The translations under genes were made by a program, and so were the position numbers. 64,000 nt of DNA from Clostridium culturomicium. Lineage in GTDB: Bacteria > Bacillota > Clostridia > Clostridiales > Clostridiaceae. The stretch spans positions 1,184,748-1,248,747 of the forward strand of contig NZ_CCXK01000017.1 in NCBI RefSeq assembly GCF_000821305.1, written 5' to 3'. The notes under the pieces are model-generated. The model had not been told where the DNA came from. It was given only the letters and a program-made list of their open reading frames with translations, and made no database searches. The stretch's first letter is position 1. Each line of letters starts with the position of its first letter. Below, one piece after another: positions 23,043 to 30,677 of the stretch.

Positions 23043-24041
23043 CTACTTCTTTAAAGCTGGTGTATTACAAGGAGCGTTCCAATAATGTACTAGCTCATCA
23101 TCCATTCTAGCCATAAACATTTGGAAACCAGCCTGCTCTTGAACTGTTAAGAGTTCTCCAACATGATTTGCAACTAACTCTATATTTTTCTCTTTTAATA
23201 AAGCTTCACATTTTCTAAATACAATGTATAACTCCATCAAAGTAGTCGCTCCAGTTCCATTAAGGATAAGCATTACTTTTTCTCCTTCTTTGATGCTTAA
23301 GTCATTAATTAAAGCATTAAGCATTATTTCAGCAGTTTCATCAGCTGACTTCATTGGCTGACGTCCACCACCACCTTCACCATGCTGTCCCATTCCTATT
23401 TCCATTTCATCTTCATTTAAATCAGCAAGAAGACTTCCTGTGGCAGGGTGAGTTGCTCCCTTAACTGCCACTGCTAAAGTAGCCATATTATCTGCAAATC
23501 TTTGAGCTATAGCAGCAACTTCCTCTAAGGATTTTCCTTCAGCAGCTGCAGCTCCAGCAATTTTATAGGTTGGAATACAGCCTACTAAGCCTCTTCTATC
23601 ATCACTATTTTCACGAGGAGCATTTGCTATATCCTCTTGGGTAACAACCTTTATTACATTTAACCCTTCTTTTTTGCAAGTCTTCATTGTTAAATTTCCT
23701 GTTAACATATCTCCTGCATGGTTTAAAACTATATATAAAACACCCTTACCTTTGTCTGCAAGTTTTATAGCATCTACACATGCCTTTGGCCCTGGTGCTG
23801 CAAAAACATCTCCAACAACAGAAATATCAACCATTCCTTCTCCAACAAAACCACTAATTGCTGGTTCATGACCTGAACCACCTTGAGTTACAATTGTTAC
23901 ACGTTCAGCTTCTGTAAGTTTATTATTAATTACCATTCTACCTTCACCTAAAGTAACTAAATCCTTATGTGCTGCTTCAAATCCTTCTAATAATTCAGCT
24001 GTTAAGTTTGATTGATCATTGATAAATTTCTTCATCTTCAT
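23043..24041 (-). CDS. dhaK: Dihydroxyacetone kinase-like subunit DhaK
   Basis: 332 residues. Substrate-binding subunit of the DhaK-DhaL kinase. N-terminal MKKFINDQSNLTAELLEGFE, then GGSGHEPAISGFVG and GDVFAAPGP match the family. The His that holds the ketone as a hemiaminal lies in GMGQHGEGGGGRQPM; this loop differs from the GIHGEPG form of E. coli DhaK and carries extra glycines, which suggests a ketose other than dihydroxyacetone. Start at ATG 24041, 8 nt after GGGGG. Follows dhaL by 64 nt. No dhaM is present, so the phosphoryl donor is either ATP or a PTS protein encoded elsewhere. Confidence 0.9.
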   Translation of the reverse strand: MKMKKFINDQSNLTAELLEGFEAAHKDLVTLGEGRMVINNKLTEAERVTIVTQGGSGHEPAISGFVGEGMVDISVVGDVFAAPGPKACVDAIKLADKGKGVLYIVLNHAGDMLTGNLTMKTCKKEGLNVIKVVTQEDIANAPRENSDDRRGLVGCIPTYKIAGAAAAEGKSLEEVAAIAQRFADNMATLAVAVKGATHPATGSLLADLNEDEMEIGMGQHGEGGGGRQPMKSADETAEIMLNALINDLSIKEGEKVMLILNGTGATTLMELYIVFRKCEALLKEKNIELVANHVGELLTVQEQAGFQMFMARMDDELVHYWNAPCNTPALKK

Positions 24042-24105
24042 AATTGATACCCCCATAATATTATTAAATTACTTTTTAAACGAGAAAATTTCATCTTTTA
24101 ACTAA

Positions 24106-24726
24106 TTACTTTATTCCCTCTGCGAGCCCAACAAAGAAAATTGATGCACTCACTGCTCCAGCATCTGGTGTTCCTATCGTTTGTTCCTTATAGCTTCTAG
24201 CACGTCCATATTTCGAAATAAAAGCTTCACTTGCTTTAGCTCCTTCAACTGCTGCTTTACTAGCACTTGTAAGCACTTCTGTTATATCATCTTCAGCTTT
24301 ATTTGCTGCTTCCACTGCTGGAATTAAAGCATCCATCATAGTTTTATCTCCGACCTTTGCCTTTGTAATATCCTCCATTGCACTTAAGCTGCCTAAAAAC
24401 ATCTTTTTTAAAACTTGTCCGTCTATTTGATCTATACCTCTTAAAGGTTCTGCCAATCCACCAATCATAGTTCCATAAAGGGGTCCTGCACTTCCACCAT
24501 TCACAGACATGATTTCATCCCCTAAATCTTCTATGAATTCCCCAAGTGATTCATCCCCCCACTCTGAAACTTTTCTCTCTATCAGCATAGCTATCTTATT
24601 TATTGTTACTCCATGGTCTCCATCACCAAATCGTGAATCTATATCACTTAAATACGCACTTTCTGCCTTCCAAAGCTCTGCAACCTTTAAAAGCATCTTC
24701 CCAATGCAACCTTTATCAATTAACAT
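24106..24726 (-). CDS. dhaL: Dihydroxyacetone kinase-like subunit DhaL
   Basis: 206 residues. Nucleotide-binding subunit. Metal/ADP motif is clear: SRFGDGDHGVTINKI (two Asp and His for Mg-nucleotide), NGGSAGPLYGTMI, KVGDKTMMDALIPA and the C-terminal GTPDAGAVSASIFF. In ATP-using kinases this domain binds exchangeable ATP; in PTS types it holds ADP. The sequence alone does not decide. Start at ATG 24726 after AGGATGGTG. It is first of the operon, after a terminator that separates it from the SorC regulator gene; order L-K is reversed from the common K-L order. Confidence 0.9.
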   Translation of the reverse strand: MLIDKGCIGKMLLKVAELWKAESAYLSDIDSRFGDGDHGVTINKIAMLIERKVSEWGDESLGEFIEDLGDEIMSVNGGSAGPLYGTMIGGLAEPLRGIDQIDGQVLKKMFLGSLSAMEDITKAKVGDKTMMDALIPAVEAANKAEDDITEVLTSASKAAVEGAKASEAFISKYGRARSYKEQTIGTPDAGAVSASIFFVGLAEGIK

Positions 24727-24903
24727 TAGTAACACCATCCTTTCGATAAAAGTATCATTTGTAACTTTAGTTTATCACCTTTGTTAATTATTTGCAATAA
24801 ATTCCCAGAATATTTTGCTAATTTTTTATTATTAATTATTTAATATTTAAACTCTCTTAACTTCACCTTAATAAAGTGGAAGCTATGGAGAATTAATAAA
24901 GAA

Positions 24904-24936
24904 AACACCTGATAATTCAAAAGTTTATCAGGTGTT
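24904..24936 (-). terminator. Terminator of SorC regulator gene
   Basis: 12-bp perfect stem AACACCTGATAA / TTATCAGGTGTT, 9-nt loop, followed by TTCTTTATT on the minus strand. It separates the regulator from the dhaL operon, which must have its own promoter between 24730 and 24900. Confidence 0.78.
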
Positions 24937-24961
24937 ACATTTTATTTTTATATTTTTCATT

Positions 24962-25897
24962 TTATATTAATTCTAAAACTTCCTTTACTGCATTCTCCGG
25001 AGCAATCAAATGGTCTATTAATCGAGCTTTTAATGCAGCTGCTAATGCTTTAGGATTTATATTAGAAGCACATATTCCAATGACATTCTTTGTTTCCTTC
25101 AATAACTGGATTGGAATTTGTATTGCAAAATCCATATCAGAATAGATTATTTCTCCCTGTATATTCACATAATAATTTAATATACGGCCAACAGCTTTCT
25201 TCTTTTTAAGGATATCTCCAAAACGTGCTACTGATGCAAAGTCAGGACTTGATGGATAATTACCAATGTTAACAATAGCTGTATCCATATTGCTCCAGCA
25301 CTTAAAGGTTTCTTTATAATTTTCTAATTCTCTCATTATACAAAGTTCTTGTTCTGAAGCTAAAACAGCAGGCGCATATAAATAAGTAGGATTAGCTCCT
25401 GCTACCATAGAAAACACTCTAACCAGCTCATTTGAGTGGTAATTTCTATTTCCTATACTGCTGTTACCTACTAGTGGACAAATACTCTTTGCTAAGCCCT
25501 CCATAGTCTCTTCCTGTTCCATAATTGAAATCAAATTGCCAATAATCTGGCCCCATCCAATTCCATAATTATTTCCCTTTAACTCCATCATATAAGTTAA
25601 AGCAGCTTTTGAAAGAGCATCATTGGTGAGATTATCATTATTTAAGTTTGGTACAACTACACCACCCTGAAGATCAAATATGTTTTTCAACTTATTTAAA
25701 GCAGTTTTATTCCCCTCAAAAGGAGAACGAATTTCTATATTTACAATTCCAAGCTCCTTAGCTTCCTTAAGCATTCTGCTTACTAAAGGTCGTGAAACCT
25801 CATATATCTTTGCTATTTCACTTTGCGTTCTATCCTCTTCATAATATAATTTTGCTATTTTAATTAATTTTTGCATTTTTTCATTACTTATGTTCAT
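24962..25897 (-). CDS. SorC/DeoR-type sugar-responsive transcriptional regulator
   Basis: 311 residues. N-terminal HTH (LIKIAKLYYEEDRTQSEIAK, VSRPLVSRMLKEAKELGIV) followed by the SorC effector domain (PSSPDFASVARFG, and a closing LIDHLIAPENAVKEVLEL), the same family as LsrR, DeoR of Bacillus and CggR. These respond to phosphorylated sugars. It lies just upstream of, and reads into, the DhaL-DhaK-aldolase operon and most likely represses it until the ketose phosphate accumulates. Start placed at ATG 25897; an in-frame GTG at 25906 is less likely. Confidence 0.88.
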   Translation of the reverse strand: MNISNEKMQKLIKIAKLYYEEDRTQSEIAKIYEVSRPLVSRMLKEAKELGIVNIEIRSPFEGNKTALNKLKNIFDLQGGVVVPNLNNDNLTNDALSKAALTYMMELKGNNYGIGWGQIIGNLISIMEQEETMEGLAKSICPLVGNSSIGNRNYHSNELVRVFSMVAGANPTYLYAPAVLASEQELCIMRELENYKETFKCWSNMDTAIVNIGNYPSSPDFASVARFGDILKKKKAVGRILNYYVNIQGEIIYSDMDFAIQIPIQLLKETKNVIGICASNINPKALAAALKARLIDHLIAPENAVKEVLELI

Positions 25898-25971
25898 ATT
25901 CACCACTCACATTTGTCAAAATATACTTTACATAATTAACCTTAACATAATTTTCACCTTATTTCAAATAT

Positions 25972-26007
25972 AAATGGGAGCCTAAAGTTTCCTTTAGACT
26001 CCCATTT
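25972..26007 (-). terminator. Terminator of GH3 operon
   Basis: Long stem AAATGGGAGYCTAAAG / CTTTAGRCTCCCATTT with following ATATT on the minus strand, 23 nt after the GH3 stop. Confidence 0.75.
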
Positions 26008-26030
26008 ATATTTATTAAATTAAAGACGAC

Positions 26031-28427
26031 TTATCGATTCTTTAACTCCTCATTCATCAAGCAAATCATTTCATTTAACTGATCAGTTCCTAATTGCCCT
26101 TGGCTCATCATAATTAGGTTTCTTAAAGGCATATCCATTACCATTGCTTCCATCATTTTAGCAATATCATTATCTCCATCCTCATTATCATCTCCACCGA
26201 ACATTTGAGCCATTTGTGCCTGAAGCATTCCTAGCACCTGCTGGCCAGTTCGAGTACACTGAATTTCTTCCATAGATGAGTTTAATGTAAATGGAGATCC
26301 TGGAATTCTTTCACTTGGAGGAAGCTCTCTGCCATATAAAGCCTCAAATTCCTTATCACTTACTTCTAAAGAACTTTGTGGTAAGTTGAAGTAAACTGGT
26401 GCTGCTGCCTCTAAATAAGCTATCTTATTCTCTTCTTCATCTCCTGAAACTTCTACTTTCGCTGAAAGTCTTGTATCTTGACTTGAAGCTCCAACCTTTA
26501 TTTCATAAGCACCACCTTCAACTGCCCAATTACTAATTTCAGCATTGTAGTAAGCAAAGCTTCTGCTATTCAACTTAAATGATACTTGTTTGCTCTCTCC
26601 TGGTGCTAAGAATACTTTTTCGAAACCTTTAATTTCTTTTTCAGCTCTGAAAATCTTTGATTCACCCTTAGCAACATATAACTGAACAACCTCTGCACCT
26701 GAAATCTTACCAGTATTAGTAACTATAACCTCTACCATCAAGTCACAGTTTTCTCCAGTAACATTTAAATCACTATATTCAAATTCAGTATAAGAAAGTC
26801 CGTATCCAAAAGGATAAGCTACATTCTTCTGAATCTTGTCATAATATCTATATCCTACAAAAATACTTTCTCTATATTCTACGCTTCTAGTTCCACCTAG
26901 GAAGTAATTGATGCTTGGATTATCCTCTAAGGCAGCTGGGAAGGTTTCTGCAAGCTTTCCACTTGGATTTGCTTTTCCATAAAGAAGATTAGCACAAGCA
27001 GTTCCTGTTCCTTGTCCACCAAGATATGCAAGAAGTATTCCTTTAACTTTATCTGCCCATGGCATTACAATTGGAGCACCACAAAGTAGTATAACTACTA
27101 CATTTTCATTTACCTTAGCTACTTCTTCAATTAGCTTGTTATGGCTTTCTGGCATATCTAGGTTAGTTCTATCAAAGCCTTCACTTTCATATTCATCTGG
27201 AAGTCCTGCAAATATAAATACCTTTTCCTTGCCTGCTGCCGCCTTGCAAGCCTCTGCTATCATGTCTTCATGAATGCTGTGATCCTTTAAGCAGTATCCT
27301 GGTACATATTCAACCTTACCATCTAAAGCTTTTATTGCATCAAAAGCATTGTCAAGCTGAGTTGGGTTAATCTTGCTACTTCCAGCTCCCTGGTATCTTG
27401 GAGTCTTTGCAAATGCGCCAACTACTAAGATATCACTTTCAACAGATGCTGGAAGAATTCCGCCTTCGTTCTTAAGTAGTACCGCTGACTGCTCTGCTGC
27501 TTTTACTGCAAGATTGTGGTGAGCTACCTTATCATAAACAAAGTCTGGTTTTTGATTTTCTTGAGCCTTTAATATTAATTCTACAACTCTTTCTACTATT
27601 TTATCTAAAGTTTCCTCAGATAATTTGCCTTCCTTGACTGCTTTAACTATTAAGGTATCATTTATTCCATTTGTACTTGGCATTTCTAAATCTAAACCAG
27701 CTTCTACTCCCTTAACACGGTCACTTGTTGCACCCCAATCAGTTACTACTAAGCCTTTAAATCCCCACTCGGTACGAAGTATGTCCGTTAGAAGAGTTTT
27801 ATTCTCACTTGCATAAGTACCATTTAAAAGATTATAAGAACACATCACTGTCCAAGGCTGTGCACTCTTAACTGCCTCTTCAAAACCTGCAAGATAAATT
27901 TCCCTTAAAGCTCTTTCATCAATAACAGAGTTAGAAATCATACGTCCTTTTTCTTGGTTGTTTGCTGCAAAATGCTTTAAAGAAGTTCCAACTCCCTGGC
28001 TTTGAACACCAGAAATTAAAGCAGCAGCAATTTGTCCTGCAATATATGGATCTTCACTTACATATTCAAAGTTTCTCCCACATAGTGGAGAACGCTTTAT
28101 ATTTACTCCTGGACCTAAAATAACTGAAACCTTTTCCTGTTGGCACTCTTCTCCAATAGCCTTACCTATTTCAAACATTAACTCTCTATCGAAAGAACAA
28201 GCTGTTGTGCAGGCCGTTGGAAAACAGGTTGCTGGAACACTATCATTTATACCTAAGTGATCAGCATCCTCCGCTTGCTTTCTTAATCCATGAGGACCAT
28301 CTGTAACCATTATTTTATTTAGTCCTAATCTCTCTACACTCTTTAAATGCCAAAAATCATGTCCTGAACATAATCCAGCTTTCTCTTCTAAAGTCATTTT
28401 CTTAACTAATTCTTTTGCTGTTGTCAT
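26031..28427 (-). CDS. Beta-glucosidase, glycoside hydrolase family 3
   Basis: 798 residues, no signal peptide, so cytoplasmic. N-terminal TIM-barrel with the nucleophile Asp in LVVTDWGATSDRV, substrate pocket motifs KHFAANNQEKGR and MVTDGPHGLRKQ; alpha/beta sandwich domain; fibronectin-III-like domain near residues 580-650. The last ~90 residues are an extra acidic, Met-rich tail (MLQAQMAQMFGGDDNEDGDN) not needed for the fold. It would cleave imported beta-glucosides or xylosides. First listed of a same-strand cluster with PAP2, HSL esterase and AraC-GH39, although 56-nt and 39-nt gaps make one operon possible only for the esterase, PAP2 and GH3 genes. Confidence 0.93.
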   Translation of the reverse strand: MTTAKELVKKMTLEEKAGLCSGHDFWHLKSVERLGLNKIMVTDGPHGLRKQAEDADHLGINDSVPATCFPTACTTACSFDRELMFEIGKAIGEECQQEKVSVILGPGVNIKRSPLCGRNFEYVSEDPYIAGQIAAALISGVQSQGVGTSLKHFAANNQEKGRMISNSVIDERALREIYLAGFEEAVKSAQPWTVMCSYNLLNGTYASENKTLLTDILRTEWGFKGLVVTDWGATSDRVKGVEAGLDLEMPSTNGINDTLIVKAVKEGKLSEETLDKIVERVVELILKAQENQKPDFVYDKVAHHNLAVKAAEQSAVLLKNEGGILPASVESDILVVGAFAKTPRYQGAGSSKINPTQLDNAFDAIKALDGKVEYVPGYCLKDHSIHEDMIAEACKAAAGKEKVFIFAGLPDEYESEGFDRTNLDMPESHNKLIEEVAKVNENVVVILLCGAPIVMPWADKVKGILLAYLGGQGTGTACANLLYGKANPSGKLAETFPAALEDNPSINYFLGGTRSVEYRESIFVGYRYYDKIQKNVAYPFGYGLSYTEFEYSDLNVTGENCDLMVEVIVTNTGKISGAEVVQLYVAKGESKIFRAEKEIKGFEKVFLAPGESKQVSFKLNSRSFAYYNAEISNWAVEGGAYEIKVGASSQDTRLSAKVEVSGDEEENKIAYLEAAAPVYFNLPQSSLEVSDKEFEALYGRELPPSERIPGSPFTLNSSMEEIQCTRTGQQVLGMLQAQMAQMFGGDDNEDGDNDIAKMMEAMVMDMPLRNLIMMSQGQLGTDQLNEMICLMNEELKNR

Positions 28428-28483
28428 TTTTCTGCCTCCTTCAATTAAATAAATTTCAAATTTTGCATTTTTAATCTATCCGA

Positions 28484-29338
28484 TTATCCTTTTATTACCT
28501 TACCTTTACTTTCTGACTCAACATGAGAAGTATTTTTCTTTACCCATTTACTAATTAAATAGAATGATACAATTGAAATTGTTGCACCCATAGTTACATC
28601 TGAAGCGAAGTGAGCGCCCATAATTACACGACTTATCATTACCATTGCAATCCAAGTTCCTGCAATAACCTTCAAGTGTTTTTCTTTTCCTCTTAATGAT
28701 GTTACAAAAGTAGGAAGTAATGTAACCCACATTATTACTGCTGAATTAGCTGAGTGTCCAGATGGGAATGACATATACTCATTATTAGTATTTAAACCTT
28801 GTGGTATAAACCATAAACTGAACTCATTATAAGGTGCTTCCATACTGCGGAATCTTAATCTTCCCCAAAACATTTTGATTATATTAATTACTACTATTGC
28901 TGCTACAAATGTTAAGATACCAATTATAGCCGCTTGCCTTAAACTCTTACTTTCTTCTTTACTAAGTATTTTGGTAATCCATAAAGCTGCTATAGCATAA
29001 ACTGCTGCTAGAATTCCTGCTACTGGTGCTTTAATTCCGCCTAAATAATTCATTGGCATAATTGCTGCCATAAAACTAAACATAATCAGAAGCACTCCAA
29101 AGATTATATTAAATAATATAGCCTTCCACTTTGCATTATACTTTCCAGTTGTAATTAATGCAGCTAAGCTGAATACAGCAATAAGAGCTCCAGGCAATTC
29201 CCCAAAGGCTTCAAAAAAATGTCCATATCCGCTTTGTGGATTGTAAACAGCCTTTGAAATCTGCAAATCAGTAAAAGTAAATATTACTAATAATACAGCA
29301 ACAATACCTAAAAACCATAACTTTTCATTTTTTTTCAT
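28484..29338 (-). CDS. PAP2-family membrane phosphatase
   Basis: 284 residues, about seven transmembrane helices. PAP2 motifs: KMFWGRLRFR (first, with Lys and Arg), PSGHSANSA (second, catalytic His) and SRVIMGAHFASDV (third, His and Asp), all intact. Removes phosphate from a lipid carrier or phosphatidic acid at the outer face. Placed 39 nt after the esterase gene and 56 nt before GH3 on the same strand, so probably in the same operon; why a lipid phosphatase is grouped with glycan enzymes is not clear. Confidence 0.88.
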   Translation of the reverse strand: MKKNEKLWFLGIVAVLLVIFTFTDLQISKAVYNPQSGYGHFFEAFGELPGALIAVFSLAALITTGKYNAKWKAILFNIIFGVLLIMFSFMAAIMPMNYLGGIKAPVAGILAAVYAIAALWITKILSKEESKSLRQAAIIGILTFVAAIVVINIIKMFWGRLRFRSMEAPYNEFSLWFIPQGLNTNNEYMSFPSGHSANSAVIMWVTLLPTFVTSLRGKEKHLKVIAGTWIAMVMISRVIMGAHFASDVTMGATISIVSFYLISKWVKKNTSHVESESKGKVIKG

Positions 29339-29377
29339 AACATATCCCTCAATTCATATGAAAATAATCAAAATAAT

Positions 29378-30493
29378 TTATTTACAGTTTTCTCTTATAA
29401 ATTTTCCCATTTCTATTGCACAATCTTCACTTTGTGGATAAACCCCGATATTGTCACCATAAGCATGGCCAAATCCCTTATAAAGGATAGTTTTTGTTTT
29501 AACTCCAGCTTTATTTAACTTAACAGCATAAGCCATACATTCTATTGCTAAGAAATCATGCTCTCCAAATGTCACTAGTGTTGGCGGCATTCCTGTTACA
29601 TCTGCCATATACGGAGTTAAGTAAGTATTATTTATGTCGGTTGTACCTAATAAATCCCCTAACATAGAAGATGCACCACCATCTCCCCCCATCATTGTAA
29701 GAGTTGTTGTAATTACACTTTTATGCTTTGGATATATTTCATATTTATCTAAAGTCCATGTACTTAATTCATCACTAATTCCAGCCATATTTACTGTAGG
29801 ATAAAGAAGCATTTGTGCTCTAACCATCCCAGTTCCTAGTTCTTTATCTCTTGTAGTACAGTATTGTGTAAGATTTCCCCCTGCACTATCTCCACTAACA
29901 ACAATTTTATTTTTGTCAGCTCCAATGGCTTCTGCATTTTCATAAACCCACTTTAATACTGTAAAGCAGTCTGTATGTCCTGTTGGATACGGATTTTCTG
30001 GTGCAAGTCTATAATCTACAGAAACTGCATGTATATTTTCATTTTCCACAATCAGCTTTATCAATTCCTCAACTACATCTGGAGAACCAGCAAAGAATCC
30101 GCCTCCGTGAATAAAATAAAGTATTGGTGAATTCTCAACTTTATTTTCTGGATGATAAATTCTTATTGAAATATCATATCCATCCTCTGCTTTAACTGTC
30201 ATCTTTTCTATTGTTATATTACTTTCAGCAGTTGGCACACTCTTTACACCATTAAACATTTTTCTTAATCTTGCTATAGATTTTGGTGAAGCATCCATCT
30301 TCATCATACTCTTCGGCATAATCTTCATCATTAAAGCCATTTTCTTTGTATCCTTGTATAATCGTGGATCCATGGCTCCCTTATCATCACAGTCTGGAAG
30401 ATTTTTAACAAGGACATCAATTCCATTGATAACCTTTACTTCCTGGCGCTCCTCAATTTTCTTCAATAACTCATTACTATATTTTCTTGACAT
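29378..30493 (-). CDS. Alpha/beta hydrolase, HSL-type esterase
   Basis: 371 residues. Oxyanion motif HGGGFFAGS, nucleophile elbow GDSAGGN, acid in FGEHDFLAIE and His in GFGHAYGD complete the triad of the hormone-sensitive-lipase family (acetyl esterase Aes type). No signal peptide. It probably deacetylates short-chain esters on imported sugars, in line with the GH3 and GH39 enzymes nearby. First gene of the esterase-PAP2-GH3 operon. A 9-bp inverted repeat ~105 bp upstream (30597-30627) may control it. Start ATG follows GGGGGGAT. Confidence 0.9.
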   Translation of the reverse strand: MSRKYSNELLKKIEERQEVKVINGIDVLVKNLPDCDDKGAMDPRLYKDTKKMALMMKIMPKSMMKMDASPKSIARLRKMFNGVKSVPTAESNITIEKMTVKAEDGYDISIRIYHPENKVENSPILYFIHGGGFFAGSPDVVEELIKLIVENENIHAVSVDYRLAPENPYPTGHTDCFTVLKWVYENAEAIGADKNKIVVSGDSAGGNLTQYCTTRDKELGTGMVRAQMLLYPTVNMAGISDELSTWTLDKYEIYPKHKSVITTTLTMMGGDGGASSMLGDLLGTTDINNTYLTPYMADVTGMPPTLVTFGEHDFLAIECMAYAVKLNKAGVKTKTILYKGFGHAYGDNIGVYPQSEDCAIEMGKFIRENCK

Positions 30494-30596
30494 TGAAATC
30501 CCCCCTTATACTAGTATATAATTTTATTCTAACTATATTATCAGAATATTTCCTTCCTTTTCTAGTTATCTTACTGGGTATATCTTGCTTTAGTTC

Positions 30597-30627
30597 ACCT
30601 AAACTTAACCTATGATTTAGTTTAGGT
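30597..30627. promoter_or_regulatory. Inverted repeat upstream of esterase operon
   Basis: Perfect arms ACCTAAACT / AGTTTAGGT with a 13-nt centre and further weak symmetry outside. Neither side has a U-run, so it is not a terminator. It lies between the AraC-GH39 stop and the esterase start and is the likely operator or activator site for the esterase-PAP2-GH3 genes. Confidence 0.4.
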
Positions 30628-30677
30628 AAACTTACTTATCAGTCCCTACTCTTTAAAAAATATGAAAAATACCTTCC

